Positions 7,145 to 15,947 are shown, counted from the first letter of the stretch. The stretch: 64,000 nt of DNA from Actinomadura hibisca NBRC 15177 (GCF_001552635.1 NZ_BCRO01000042.1:1-64000); one strand, 5' to 3'. Notes: generated from the letters alone by a model not told the origin. Numbers and translations are program-made.

Positions 7145-9276
7145 GTGCCACTCTCCAGGAGCAGGGCGCCGTGGTCGTCGGCGGTGCCGCGCCAGCCGGG
7201 CGGGACCAGCAGCGAGCACTGCGGTTCGGTGAGGACGCACGGGCCGGTCAGGGTCTCCCCCGGCGCGATGCCGCCGCGCGCCCGGACGGGCACCTCGCGG
7301 AACGCGCCGTCCAGCCACACCCGCCGCGCGCCCGCGACGTCCGGGGCGGGTTCGGCGCGCGGGGTGTCGCGGGAGCCGGACGGCAGCACGGCGCGGACGC
7401 GGGCGGTGGTCAGCTCGGCCGGGTCGCGCAGGTCGATGCCGTAGGACTCGTGGTAGCGCTTGTAGAACTCCTCCGCCGCGCCCCGCACGACCCCGGGGGT
7501 GATCGGCCCGGCGGGCAGCTCGACGGTGAAGGCGTGCGCCTGGCCGGTGAACCTGATCCCCACCGAACGCGACACCTCCGCCCGGTCCACCGCCAGGTCC
7601 ACGAGCGCGGCGCGTTCGAGGTCGGCGAGGACGTCGGCCAGTTCCCCGAGCCGGTCGCGGCCGACCGAGCACGACACCAGCTCGCCGACCGGGGCGAGGA
7701 AGGTCCGGGCCCGCTCGATGGCGAGGTCGGCGTGGAGCAGCCCGACGGCCGAGCCGACGCCCGCCTGCGGCGGCACCAGCACGCGGCCGATGCCGAAGCG
7801 CTCGGCCAGCCGCACCACGTGGGTGGGGGCCGCGCCGCCGAGGGCGACGAGGGTGAAGCCGCGCGGGTCGATGCCACGCCGCACCGTCACCACGTGGATG
7901 GCCGCGCCCATCTGGGCGTTGGCGATGTCGTGGACGGCGGCGGCGGCCTCCACGACCGGCACGCCCAGCGGCCCGGCGACGTGCTCGGCGATGGCGGCCT
8001 CGGCGCGTTCGGGCGACAGGCGCAGCTCGCCGAAGCCGTCGGGATCGAGGTAGCCGAGCACGAGGTTGGCGTCGGTGACGGTCGGCAGCTCCCCGCCGCG
8101 CCCGTAGCAGGCGGGGCCGGGGTCGGCGCCCGCCGAGCGCGGCCCGACGCGCAGCGTCCCGGCGTCCACCCAGGCGATCGAGCCGCCGCCGGAGCCGACC
8201 TCGGCCAGGTCGATCGCCGGGATCTTGATGGGGACGCCGGTGCCGGGGCGGCGGCCCCCGAAGCTGCCCTTGCCGCCCACTTGGAACTCGTGGGTGACGC
8301 CGGGCCGCCCGCCGCGCACCAGCCCGGCCTTGGCGGTGGTGCCGCCCATGTCGAAGGAGATCAGGTCGGCCAGGCCGCGCCGCGCGCCCTGCCGCGCGGC
8401 GGCGATGACCCCGGCGGCCGGGCCCGACTCGATCGTGTAGACCGCGCGGGCGGCGGCGAGCGCGGCGGGCAGCACGCCGCCCGCCGACTCCATGACGTGC
8501 ACCGGCGCGGTGACGCCGAGGTCGCGCAGGCGGCCGCCGAGCCGGTCCAGGTAGGAGGCCATGACGGGGCCGACGTAGGCGGACATGAGGGTGGTGGTGG
8601 CGCGCTCGTACTCGCCCAGCTCCGGCCAGACCGAGGCGGAGGTGACGACGGGGACGCTCTCCGGCAGTCGCGCCCGGATGATGGCGGCGAGGCGTTCCTC
8701 GTGTTCGGGGTTGACGTAGGAGTGCAGCAGGCAGATCGCGACGGCCGCGACGCGCAGGGCGGCGATGTCGTCGGCGACGCGTGCGGCGGCCGTCTCGTCC
8801 AGTGGGGCGAGCACCTGCCCGTCAGCGGCGACGCGTTCGGGCACGGTGAAGGTGTGGGTGTGCGGGACGGGCGGGTCGGGCTGCTCGTAGGCCAGGTCGT
8901 AGCGCTCCTCCTCCACGCGTGCCTGCCGTCCGAGCGCCAGCATCGAGCCGAAGCCCTCGGTGGTGACGAACGCGACCGGAACGCCGGTGCGCTCCAGGAT
9001 GACGTTGGTGGCCAGGGTCGTGGCGTGCACGAACCGGCCAACCTCGCCCGGCGCGACGCCGGAGGAGGCCAAGACCTGCTCGACGCCGCGCAACAGGCCG
9101 GTGGTGGGGTCGTCGGGGGTGGTGAGGGTCTTGGCGACGCGCACCTGGCCGTCGGTGCCGATGAGCACGACGTCGGTGAAGGTGCCGCCGACGTCGCTGG
9201 CGAGCGTGACGCCCGACGCGTTGCCTTCCGTGACGTCCGGCGCGCCATCCGCCGTGCCGTCTGCTGTGGCGCTCAC
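7123..9276 (-). CDS. Hydantoinase/oxoprolinase family protein A (HyuA-like ATPase subunit)
   Basis: 717 residues, the normal length for the A subunit. The ASKHA-type ATP site shows DVGGTFTDVV (residues 28-37) and a second phosphate loop SFDMGGTTAK. VHATTLATNVILERTG and GSGGGSIAWVDAGTLRVGPRSAGADPGPACYGRGG are diagnostic of hydantoinase A / acetone carboxylase beta-type proteins. The GTG start has an AAGGAG about 8 nt upstream and overlaps the preceding acyl-CoA dehydrogenase stop (GTGA). With the next gene it should form a cytosolic ATP-dependent ring-opening amidohydrolase or a carboxylase; no third acetone-carboxylase gamma subunit gene is present, which favours the hydantoinase/oxoprolinase type. 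Confidence 0.94.
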   Translation of the reverse strand: MSATADGTADGAPDVTEGNASGVTLASDVGGTFTDVVLIGTDGQVRVAKTLTTPDDPTTGLLRGVEQVLASSGVAPGEVGRFVHATTLATNVILERTGVPVAFVTTEGFGSMLALGRQARVEEERYDLAYEQPDPPVPHTHTFTVPERVAADGQVLAPLDETAAARVADDIAALRVAAVAICLLHSYVNPEHEERLAAIIRARLPESVPVVTSASVWPELGEYERATTTLMSAYVGPVMASYLDRLGGRLRDLGVTAPVHVMESAGGVLPAALAAARAVYTIESGPAAGVIAAARQGARRGLADLISFDMGGTTAKAGLVRGGRPGVTHEFQVGGKGSFGGRRPGTGVPIKIPAIDLAEVGSGGGSIAWVDAGTLRVGPRSAGADPGPACYGRGGELPTVTDANLVLGYLDPDGFGELRLSPERAEAAIAEHVAGPLGVPVVEAAAAVHDIANAQMGAAIHVVTVRRGIDPRGFTLVALGGAAPTHVVRLAERFGIGRVLVPPQAGVGSAVGLLHADLAIERARTFLAPVGELVSCSVGRDRLGELADVLADLERAALVDLAVDRAEVSRSVGIRFTGQAHAFTVELPAGPITPGVVRGAAEEFYKRYHESYGIDLRDPAELTTARVRAVLPSGSRDTPRAEPAPDVAGARRVWLDGAFREVPVRARGGIAPGETLTGPCVLTEPQCSLLVPPGWRGTADDHGALLLESGTWPQKTT

Positions 9277-10223
9277 CGGCGGGCTCCTTCCGGCCGCGCC
9301 TCGTCCAGTAGGGCGGCGCGCAGGCGCGCGCGGTGCACGCCGTCGTCACCCCAGGCCGGACGCAGCGCCCACACCCGGTTGAGCCAGATCTGAAGGTTCA
9401 GCTCGTCGGTGTAGCCGATCGCGCCGTGCACCTGGAGGGCCGCGCGGGCGGCCTGGTGGGCGGCGCGGTTGGCGGCGAGCTTGGCGGCCGACACGTCGCG
9501 CGAGGCGTCGGGTTCGTCGTGCGCGAGCGCGTAGGCGGCTCCGTAGACCAGCGGCGCGGCGAACTCCAGCGCGATCGCCACGTCCGCGAGCTTGTGCTTG
9601 ACGGCCTGGAAGGAGCCGATGACCTGCCCGAACTGGCGGCGCTGCTGCGCGTACCCGACCGCCTCCTCCAGTAGCCGCCGCCCGGCCCCGACGAGCTGGG
9701 CGGCGGTGGCGAGCGCGGCGTGGTCGAAGGCGGGCGAGTCGTCGGCGTTCAGGTCGTCGGTGAACAGCGGGCGGGTGGCGTCCACCGACCGGACCCGGGT
9801 CAGCGCCACCTCGCCGTGCGGCGCGACCAGCGTCCCGGCGGCGATCAGGTCGGCGAGGTCGGCGTCGGGCAGGTAGGGCGACCCGGCCGACCGCGCGGTG
9901 ACGGTGAGCGCCCCGGCGGCGATCTCGGCGTGCCGCCCGGCCGGGACGACCAGCGGCGCGACCGCGACGGTCTCGGCGAGCGGCCCCGGCACCGCGAAGC
10001 GGCCGGTCTCCTCGAACGCCAGCACGGTGTCCAGCGGCGTCAGCCCCAGCCCGCCGTGCTCCTCGGCGACGTGCGCGCCCAGCAGCCCGACCTCGGCCAG
10101 CGCCTTCCAGCCCGGTCCGGGCCGGGGCCCGGACCGCACGGCCTCGGGCGGGCAGGTCTTCTCCAGCACCTCGCGGACGGCCTCGGCGAGCAGCCGCTGG
10201 TCCTGCGTGAACGAGAACCTCAT
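9273..10223 (-). CDS. Acyl-CoA dehydrogenase family protein (short subunit)
   Basis: 316 residues starting MRFSFTQDQRLLAEAVREVLEK, shorter than the usual 380. It retains the C-terminal helical domain with YAQQRRQFGQVIGSFQAVKHKLAD and LQVHGAIGYTDELNLQIWLNR, but the middle beta domain is abbreviated. Such short proteins pair with a full-length partner in alpha2beta2 FadE-type dehydrogenases of steroid and branched side-chain degradation in actinobacteria. The full-length partner is the gene directly upstream, with an ATGA overlap. I could not identify a catalytic Glu with confidence; in known heteromers one subunit can lack it. Confidence 0.9.
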   Translation of the reverse strand: MRFSFTQDQRLLAEAVREVLEKTCPPEAVRSGPRPGPGWKALAEVGLLGAHVAEEHGGLGLTPLDTVLAFEETGRFAVPGPLAETVAVAPLVVPAGRHAEIAAGALTVTARSAGSPYLPDADLADLIAAGTLVAPHGEVALTRVRSVDATRPLFTDDLNADDSPAFDHAALATAAQLVGAGRRLLEEAVGYAQQRRQFGQVIGSFQAVKHKLADVAIALEFAAPLVYGAAYALAHDEPDASRDVSAAKLAANRAAHQAARAALQVHGAIGYTDELNLQIWLNRVWALRPAWGDDGVHRARLRAALLDEARPEGARR

Positions 10224-11341
10224 CGTGGCAGCCCCAGGACGCGTTCGGCGATGATGTTGCGCTGGATCTCGTTGGTCCCGGCGTAGATGGGCCCGGCCAG
10301 CGCGAACAGGAACCCGTCCAGCCAGCGCCCGGCGACGGGCGCGGCCGGGCCGAGCAGGTCGAGCGCCAGCTCGTGCATCCGCAGGTCCAGCTCCGACCAG
10401 AACACCTTCATCAGGCTGGAGTCGGCGCCCAGCTCGACGCCCTCGGCCAGCCGGGCGGCGGCGCGGAAGGTGTGCAGGCGGTAGGCGCGGCTGTCGGACC
10501 ACGCCCGCACGGCGGCGTCGCGCAACGTCTGGTCGGCGCTGGCGCGGGCCAGTTCCAGCAGCCGGTCGGCGGTCGCCATGAACCGGCCGGGGCTGCGCAG
10601 GGTGAGGCCGCGCTCGGAGCTGGTGGTGGCCATGGCGACCTTCCAGCCCTGGCCGACGCCGCCGAGCACGCCGTCGGCGGGCACGAACACGTCGTCGAAG
10701 AAGATCTCGGCGAAGCCGTGCTCGCCGTCGAGCTGCGCGATGGGCCGGACGGTGACGCCTTCGCTGTCCAGCGGCAGCATGAAGTAGGTGAGGCCCCGGT
10801 GCCGCTGCGATTCGGGGTCGGTGCGGAACAGCCCGAAGCACCATTCGGCGTAGACGGCGCGCGAGCTCCAGGTCTTCTGGCCGTTGAGCCGCCAGCCGTC
10901 GCCGTCGGGGGTGGCGGTCGCCCGGAGCGCGGCCAGGTCGCTGCCCGCCTCCGGTTCCGACCACGCCTGCGCCCACACGTCGTCGGCGCGGGCCATGCGC
11001 GGCAGGTGGCGGCGCTTCTGCTCGTCGGTGCCGTAGGCCAGCAGGGTCGGGGCGAGCAGGAAGACGCCGTTCTGGCTGACCCGGCCGGGCGCGCCCGCCG
11101 CCCAGTACTCCTCCTCGAAGACCAGCCAGTCGAGCAGGCCCGCGCCGCGCCCGCCGTACTCACGCGGCCACGACACCGCCGACAGCCGGGCGTCGGCCAG
11201 TCGCCGCTCCCACTCGCGGTGCCGCTCGAACCCCTCGGCGGTGTCCATCGACGGCAGCGGCTCGCGCGGCACGTGCGCGGCCAGCCAGTCCCGGACCTCG
11301 GCGCGGAACGCGTCCTGCCGTGCGCTGAATGTGAGATCCAC
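10220..11341 (-). CDS. Acyl-CoA dehydrogenase family protein (full-length subunit)
   Basis: 373 residues with all three acyl-CoA dehydrogenase domains. The FAD/substrate middle domain has AQAWSEPEAGSDLAALRA and NGQKTWSSRAVYAEW, and the C-terminal helices end in FALAGPIYAGTNEIQRNIIAERVLGLPR. It should catalyse alpha,beta-dehydrogenation of an acyl-CoA, with electrons passed to ETF. GTG 11341 was chosen because GGAGG lies just upstream; an earlier GTG would add seven residues. It is the first gene of the minus-strand operon and faces the SDR gene across a 50-bp gap that contains a palindromic operator. Confidence 0.93.
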   Translation of the reverse strand: MDLTFSARQDAFRAEVRDWLAAHVPREPLPSMDTAEGFERHREWERRLADARLSAVSWPREYGGRGAGLLDWLVFEEEYWAAGAPGRVSQNGVFLLAPTLLAYGTDEQKRRHLPRMARADDVWAQAWSEPEAGSDLAALRATATPDGDGWRLNGQKTWSSRAVYAEWCFGLFRTDPESQRHRGLTYFMLPLDSEGVTVRPIAQLDGEHGFAEIFFDDVFVPADGVLGGVGQGWKVAMATTSSERGLTLRSPGRFMATADRLLELARASADQTLRDAAVRAWSDSRAYRLHTFRAAARLAEGVELGADSSLMKVFWSELDLRMHELALDLLGPAAPVAGRWLDGFLFALAGPIYAGTNEIQRNIIAERVLGLPR

Positions 11342-11357
11342 CCGACCTCCGAACGAG

Positions 11358-11379
11358 ACCAAACTAGCGATCGCTTGGT
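11358..11379. promoter_or_regulatory. Palindromic operator between acyl-CoA dehydrogenase operon and SDR gene
   Basis: The site is centred on AGCGATCGCT (11366-11375) and flanked by ACCAAA on the left and TTGGT on the right. Its right half CGCTTGGT recurs at 23024-23031 (as TGCTTGGT), and its left half read on the minus strand (CGCTAGTTTGG) nearly equals CGCTCGTTTGG at 22951-22961. This type of dyad is typical of TetR-family repressors of acyl-CoA catabolism. It overlaps the likely -10 of the SDR gene, so binding should repress that gene directly. Confidence 0.6.
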
Positions 11380-11384
11380 ACGGT
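11379..11384 (+). promoter_or_regulatory. -10 hexamer TACGGT for SDR gene (leaderless)
   Basis: TACGGT is followed by 7 nt and the ATG at 11392; there is no Shine-Dalgarno. The hexamer abuts the right arm of the palindromic operator. Confidence 0.45.
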
Positions 11385-11391
11385 AACGGCC

Positions 11392-12180
11392 ATGCTGCTC
11401 AAGGACAAGACGGCCGTCATCACCGGCGCGGGCCCCGGGCTGGGCCGCACGCTGGCGGTCCTCATGGCCCGCGAGGGCGCGGACGTCGCGGTCGCGGCGC
11501 GCGGCGCGGGCACCCTGGAGAAGATCGCCGCCGAGGTGGAGGCGGAGGGGCGGCGGGCGCTGGCCGTGCCGACCGACGTGTCCGACCCCGGGCAGGTGCG
11601 GGGGCTGGCCGACGCCGTCATGGAGCGTTTCGGGCGGGTGGACGTTCTGGTGAACGCGGCGTTCCCGGGCACGCACCGCAAGAACGTCCTGGACATGGAC
11701 GACGCCTACCTGGAGCAGTGGCGCCGGACCGTCGAGATCGCCGCCTACGGCACGCTGCTGTCGTGCCGGTACTTCGCGCCGCACATGGTCGCGGCGGGCG
11801 GCGGCTCGATCGTGAACCTGACCTCGATGTCCAGCCGCGTCGGATACGCGGGACGTTCGGACTACGCGGCCGGGAAGTCGGCGGTGCACCTGCTGTCGCA
11901 CTGCCTGGCCGACGAGCTGGGGCCGTCGGGCGTGCGCGTCAACTGCGTCGCGCCCGGCTGGATCGCCAGCGGGACGCTGGACGACTGGATGCGCGCCCGC
12001 GCCGCCGCCGAGGGCACGACCTTCGAGGAGGTCCGCGCCCGCGACGTGGCGGCGATGGCGCTGCGCCGCATCGCGTCGGAGGAGGACGTGGCGCGCGCCG
12101 TGATCTTTCTGGCGTCGGAGCGGGCGGCCGCGACGACGGGCGCGACCCTCGACGTCAACGGCGGCCAGCAGTTCACCTGA
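11392..12180 (+). CDS. Short-chain dehydrogenase/reductase
   Basis: 262 residues, a classical SDR. The cofactor loop is TGAGPGLG (11-18) and the catalytic set is Ser145, Tyr158 and Lys162 (YAAGK), with NAA at 88-90 in place of NNAG. Ala-Ala-Arg at 35-37 after the second strand favours NADP(H), but this is weak evidence. It ends with the usual GATLDVNGGQQFT. It is divergently transcribed from the acyl-CoA dehydrogenase operon and shares its operator, so it most likely oxidises a hydroxyacyl or alcohol intermediate of the same pathway. The start is supported by the leaderless promoter. Confidence 0.93.
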   Translation: MLLKDKTAVITGAGPGLGRTLAVLMAREGADVAVAARGAGTLEKIAAEVEAEGRRALAVPTDVSDPGQVRGLADAVMERFGRVDVLVNAAFPGTHRKNVLDMDDAYLEQWRRTVEIAAYGTLLSCRYFAPHMVAAGGGSIVNLTSMSSRVGYAGRSDYAAGKSAVHLLSHCLADELGPSGVRVNCVAPGWIASGTLDDWMRARAAAEGTTFEEVRARDVAAMALRRIASEEDVARAVIFLASERAAATTGATLDVNGGQQFT

Positions 12181-12235
12181 GCCGGACTTCAAGCGGACCC
12201 CACGCGAGGTGGTCGCGCTGCGCCGGGGAACGCCG

Positions 12236-12266
12236 AAGCCCTGACCCGGAGGCCGGGCCAGGGCTT
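12236..12266. terminator. Bidirectional hairpin terminator
   Basis: A 14-nt arm (12236-12249) and its complement (12253-12266) pair at 13 of 14 positions with one G-T, around a 3-nt loop. AA...TT flanks give it the look of a terminator on both strands. It sits between the convergent SDR and PGPGW-protein genes. Confidence 0.75.
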
Positions 12267-12293
12267 AGGGCGGCGTGCGTCGGCGCGCGGTCG

Positions 12294-12590
12294 TCAGGAC
12301 CCGGCCGCCGCCTTCTTCGGCGGGCGGACCCTGTGCCAGACCGCGCGCACGTAGCCGGTCAGCCGGTCGCTGAGCCGCCGGGCGGCGGGGAACTCGGTGC
12401 CCAGCAGCCCGAGCCCGGCGAACAGGACCACCAGGCCGGGGCCGGGCAGCACCATCAGCAGCAGGCCGACGACGATCAGCGCGCCGCCGGTGACGGCGAC
12501 GGCGACCTTGCGCACCAGCCGCAGCCGGGACGGGGCGGCGCTCCCGGCCGCGGTCTCGGTCTCGGGCCGTTCGGGCGCGGTGACGGTCAC
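12294..12590 (-). CDS. PGPGW-family small transmembrane protein
   Basis: 98 residues with two hydrophobic segments (about 30-50 and 52-70) joined by VLPGPGLVVLFAGLGLLGTEFPAARR. That is the signature of the PGPGW family of putative membrane proteins, whose function is unknown. The C-terminus is basic (RPPKKAAAGS). The GTG start at 12590 has AGGAGAG a few nt upstream; a reading from ATG 12650 would add 20 unconserved residues. It stands alone after the terminator. Confidence 0.82.
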   Translation of the reverse strand: MTVTAPERPETETAAGSAAPSRLRLVRKVAVAVTGGALIVVGLLLMVLPGPGLVVLFAGLGLLGTEFPAARRLSDRLTGYVRAVWHRVRPPKKAAAGS

Positions 12591-12705
12591 ATGCTCTCCT
12601 CTGGGCGTCGTTGGCGTCCTTGTCCTGTTCGACGTACGGGAGGGCCGCAACGATCCCGCGAGAGGTTGTGAGCACCGCCATAGGCGTTCCGGAAACCCCG
12701 CCGGA

Positions 12706-14682
12706 TCAGCGGTGGTTCAGCCGCACCCGCGCCAGTTGCGGCGAGAACACCAGCGGATCGTCGGCGAGCCGCACCTTCAGGTAGGCCGTTCCGGCGGGCA
12801 GCGCCTCGGCCGGGGTGAGCACCGCGCCCTTCCAGCCCAGCGCGGCGTCCACCTTGTAGCTCGGGGACGACGCCAGCGCGACCGGCCGCCAGGTGGTGCC
12901 GTCGGCCGAGACCTCCGCCGTCACCTTCCCCAGCAGCGCGGTCACCTGGTAGACGGTCAGCGCGAAGCTGGTCAGGCCGGGCTGCCGGTAGACCACCCAG
13001 CCGGGCGCGAAGCCGGTGCGCTTGAGGCGGGCCGCCTCGCCGGAGAACGATCCGGGGTTGGCGGTGTCGATCGCCAGTCCGGGGCTGTGCGCGTGGGTCT
13101 TGCGCAGGTCGGCGAGGTCGTCGGTCCAGGAGCGGGTGCCGCCGGTGGCGCGGACCTCGCCGGTGGAGGTCAGCACCACGACGCCGCGTCCGGGCAGCGT
13201 GACGGTGAGGTCGCCCGTCAGCCGCACGGTGCGCTTGGGCACCGGGTAGCCCTCGGCGTCGGCGGGCCGGTCGTCCTCGAAGTAGCGGTACTCGGCCAGC
13301 GTCGCGCCGGGCGCGGCGTCGGGGACGCGCAGGGTGAGGGTGCGGGCGGAGCCGGTGTGGTTGACGACGGCGATCGACAGGCCGTCGCCGGGCGTGCGGG
13401 CGGCGGTGACGCGGACGCCCGCGTACCCGGTCGCCGGGGCGTTCAGGACGCGGCTGCCGCGCGGGAAGCAGCGGCTCAGCAACGACCAGGTGTAGAACCA
13501 CGGGCGCAGGTCCAGGTCGCTCACCGGGTAGCCGTCCCGGCCGCCGAGGGAGTTCCAGAAGCCCCAGCCCTTGAGGTTCTTGCTGCCGTACTCGCCGCCG
13601 GTGTGCTGGGCGTCGTCGAGGTTCCAGGCCGCCACGCCCGCCAGGCCCGCGCGCATCACCTGGACGGCGTAGTCTGCCATCTGCACGCCGTACCGGAAGC
13701 CGTAGCGCTCCTTCTGGGTGTCGGGGGCGTGCATGCCGATCTCGGGCACGTCCAGGCCCCGGTCCATGCCCGCCTCAAGGACCATGAACGGCTTGGCGGC
13801 GGTGTCGCGGTTGTCGATGTACTGGCGCTGCCACCACAGGCGCTGCTCCAGGTCGCCGCGCTCGACGTTGTAGACGTACTCGTACTTGTGCACGTCGTAG
13901 GCGCCCATCAGCTCCTTGCCGCGCTCGACGGTCCGGACCACCCAGCTCTCGCTCTGCCCGGACAGCAGGTCGGCGGTCTTGCTGAGCACGTCGTCGGCCT
14001 CGGTGGCGTCCGGGCCGACGAGCGTGATCCGGCCGAGCAGCCCGCGCCGCGCGATCTCGGCGTGCATGTTGCGGGCCGAGGTCAGCCACGGGTCGAAGGG
14101 ACCGTAGTCGGGGAACCAGAGGTTCGGCTCGTTGTGCAGGTTGTAGTGCTTGGGGCAGGTGTAGCCGCGCACGTTCAGGACCTGGTGCAGCAGGTCGCCG
14201 ACAAGGCGGGCCCAGCGCGGGTCCTCGGCCTTGAGGTTCAGCGGCGGGCCGGACGGCGGCGACCACTCGCCGAGCACGACCTCCGCGCCGTTCTGCTCCG
14301 CCCAGTCCAGCATCCGGTAGAACGACCGCATCTTGGCCGAGTCCCAGTCGTAGACCGGCTCGCCCGCCGCGTCGAAGCCGGTGCAGTACCAGCCCGCGCC
14401 GATGACCACGCGCAGCACTTGGGGCCGCATGAACGCCAGCCGCCGGTGGACCAGCGCCCACTGCGCGTCGGTCAGCTCGGTCTCGAACGGCGAGAAGTGC
14501 ACGCCGAGGCCCTTGAAGGTGGCCTGCTGGACGTTGTCGAGATGCAGGGCCACCGTCCCGGCCGTTGCAAAGGCCGGGCGGGCGGCCAGGGTCGGGAGGG
14601 CGAAGCCGCCCGCCGTCACGGCCGCCGTGGCGGTGCTCAGCTTGAGGAACCGGCGCCGGTCCGGCCTGGCGTTCTCGTTCAC
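12706..14682 (-). CDS. Tat-exported clan GH-A-like glycoside hydrolase
   Basis: 658 residues. The N-terminus PDRRRFLKLSTATAAVTAGG is a twin-arginine signal with cleavage near AFATA. A TIM-barrel domain of about 360 residues follows, with acid/base Glu185 in NLHNEPNLW and probable nucleophile Glu303 in FMVLEAGMD; both are where retaining clan-A hydrolases place them. Behind it lie a beta-rich segment (about 380-510) and a C-terminal beta-sandwich (about 510-658, GLAIDTANPGSFSGEAARL) resembling a discoidin or carbohydrate-binding module. It should be secreted and act on a polysaccharide or glycoside; GH family and linkage cannot be assigned. GTG 14682 has a GGAG about 6 nt upstream. Confidence 0.85.
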   Translation of the reverse strand: MNENARPDRRRFLKLSTATAAVTAGGFALPTLAARPAFATAGTVALHLDNVQQATFKGLGVHFSPFETELTDAQWALVHRRLAFMRPQVLRVVIGAGWYCTGFDAAGEPVYDWDSAKMRSFYRMLDWAEQNGAEVVLGEWSPPSGPPLNLKAEDPRWARLVGDLLHQVLNVRGYTCPKHYNLHNEPNLWFPDYGPFDPWLTSARNMHAEIARRGLLGRITLVGPDATEADDVLSKTADLLSGQSESWVVRTVERGKELMGAYDVHKYEYVYNVERGDLEQRLWWQRQYIDNRDTAAKPFMVLEAGMDRGLDVPEIGMHAPDTQKERYGFRYGVQMADYAVQVMRAGLAGVAAWNLDDAQHTGGEYGSKNLKGWGFWNSLGGRDGYPVSDLDLRPWFYTWSLLSRCFPRGSRVLNAPATGYAGVRVTAARTPGDGLSIAVVNHTGSARTLTLRVPDAAPGATLAEYRYFEDDRPADAEGYPVPKRTVRLTGDLTVTLPGRGVVVLTSTGEVRATGGTRSWTDDLADLRKTHAHSPGLAIDTANPGSFSGEAARLKRTGFAPGWVVYRQPGLTSFALTVYQVTALLGKVTAEVSADGTTWRPVALASSPSYKVDAALGWKGAVLTPAEALPAGTAYLKVRLADDPLVFSPQLARVRLNHR

Positions 14683-14799
14683 GGGCGCTCCACTCGCTCC
14701 GGGCGCCGGGCGGGGGGAGCCCGGACCCCAGGATGCAATCATGAACATTGCTCACGTTTCAAGGGTCCGGCGGCTTCCGGCAGGTCAGCGCAGTGGCGT

Positions 14800-15441
14800 T
14801 CAGCGCAGCGGCATCACGAACATCGCCGTCGCCTCGACCGTCGTCCTGCCGTCCGGTCCGGTGATGGCGGCCTCCGCGAAGGTCTTGCGGCCCTCCACGC
14901 GCGTGACCTTGGCGGCGGCGGTCAGCGGCACGCCGTGCGGGGTCGGGCGGCGATAGCGAAGGTCCAGCGTGGCGGTCATGCCCGGGGTGCCGTTGGCGGC
15001 GGCCGCCGCGCCCAGCAGCTGGTCCAGCACCATCGCCGACATGCCGCCGTGCACGAACGAGGGCGGCCCCTCGTAGACGCCGCCGAGCACGAAGCTCGCG
15101 CGGGCCGACCCGTCGGCGCCCAGCTCGATCTCCACCGGCGGCGCGATCGGGTTGAGCGGGCCGCTGACCGGGCTGGCGAGCTGGCGCACCGAGCCGTCGG
15201 GGCCGAGCCGCGCGACCGGCGGATCGGTGCGCCGCGCCGCCGACAGCCGCTCGGTCAGCGCGGCGACCTCGGCCGACACCGCCGCGACCTCGGCCGGATC
15301 GACGTCGGTGTGCACCACCGCGTCGGTCAACTCCCGCACGCGGGCGGCCAGCTCCGCCAGGGCCGTCACCTGCGCCTCGCCCAGCACGTGCCGCTCCCGT
15401 GTGGCGAACACGCGCCGCATCGCCGCCTCGGCCCCGCTCAT
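14800..15441 (-). CDS. PaaI-family hotdog-fold thioesterase
   Basis: 213 residues. The C-terminal 120 form a hotdog domain with GPPSFVHGGMSAMVLDQLLGAAAA, the PaaI-family catalytic/CoA helix, and YRRPTPHGVPLTAAAKVTRVEGRKTFAEAAI. The N-terminal 80 residues are helical and unique. It probably hydrolyses acyl- or aryl-CoA in the cytosol. ATG 15441 is preceded by GGGAGG, and a TAGAAT -10-like hexamer lies about 30 nt further up. There is no operonic partner, as both neighbouring gaps exceed 50 nt. Confidence 0.87.
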   Translation of the reverse strand: MSGAEAAMRRVFATRERHVLGEAQVTALAELAARVRELTDAVVHTDVDPAEVAAVSAEVAALTERLSAARRTDPPVARLGPDGSVRQLASPVSGPLNPIAPPVEIELGADGSARASFVLGGVYEGPPSFVHGGMSAMVLDQLLGAAAAANGTPGMTATLDLRYRRPTPHGVPLTAAAKVTRVEGRKTFAEAAITGPDGRTTVEATAMFVMPLR

Positions 15442-15497
15442 CCGGCCTCCCAGTGCCCGTTGACCGAACCTGATTCTAGATCGTCGGCGGGCGGGGC

Positions 15498-15941
15498 TCA
15501 GACCGGTCCGGCCAGCGGCACGCCGGGCCAGCGGACGGTGCGCAGCGCGCCCAGGTCGGCGAGGGCGACCCGTCCCTCGGCGGCCAGCGTCGCCAGCACC
15601 CCGGCGGCCTGCGCGACGGTGACGTGGCGGCCGTGCGAGCATTCGGCGGCCGGGTCCAGGACCTCCATCCACAACACGGGCGTCCACGCCACCGGGCCCG
15701 GTTCCCAGATCGCCTGCACGACGGTGCCGGCGACGTCCTCACAGGTGATGAAGCTGCCGTCGCGCGGCACCAGCGCGTGCAGCAGGTCCCGGCACTCCCC
15801 CGTCGACGCGGGCCTGCCCTCCTCGTACAGGGCGCGCGCGTAGTCGCAGTAGGTCACGATGAACGTTTCCGGACGTAATTCGACGTTATGCGGGTTTTTT
15901 GGCTGGTCATCCGGCCTGCGGGCGCGCTTTTCGTCGGTCAC
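15498..15941 (-). CDS. Hypothetical protein, unknown family
   Basis: 147 residues with no recognised domain. Composition is soluble, with a helical N-terminal part (FIVTYCDYARALYEEG), three cysteines (residues 32, 50 and 68) and a helical C-terminus. The codon pattern is normal for the genome, and the leaderless promoter CATAAT-N6-GTG supports both the gene and its start. It lies between the thioesterase and STAND ATPase genes, all on the minus strand with separate promoters. Confidence 0.7.
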   Translation of the reverse strand: MTDEKRARRPDDQPKNPHNVELRPETFIVTYCDYARALYEEGRPASTGECRDLLHALVPRDGSFITCEDVAGTVVQAIWEPGPVAWTPVLWMEVLDPAAECSHGRHVTVAQAAGVLATLAAEGRVALADLGALRTVRWPGVPLAGPV

Positions 15942-15947
15942 GCGGGG

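Noticed and set aside
7123..9276. Acetone carboxylase assignment for the HyuA/HyuB pair
   Set aside because: The small third (gamma) subunit gene of acetone carboxylase is absent, so the hydantoinase/oxoprolinase label is kept.
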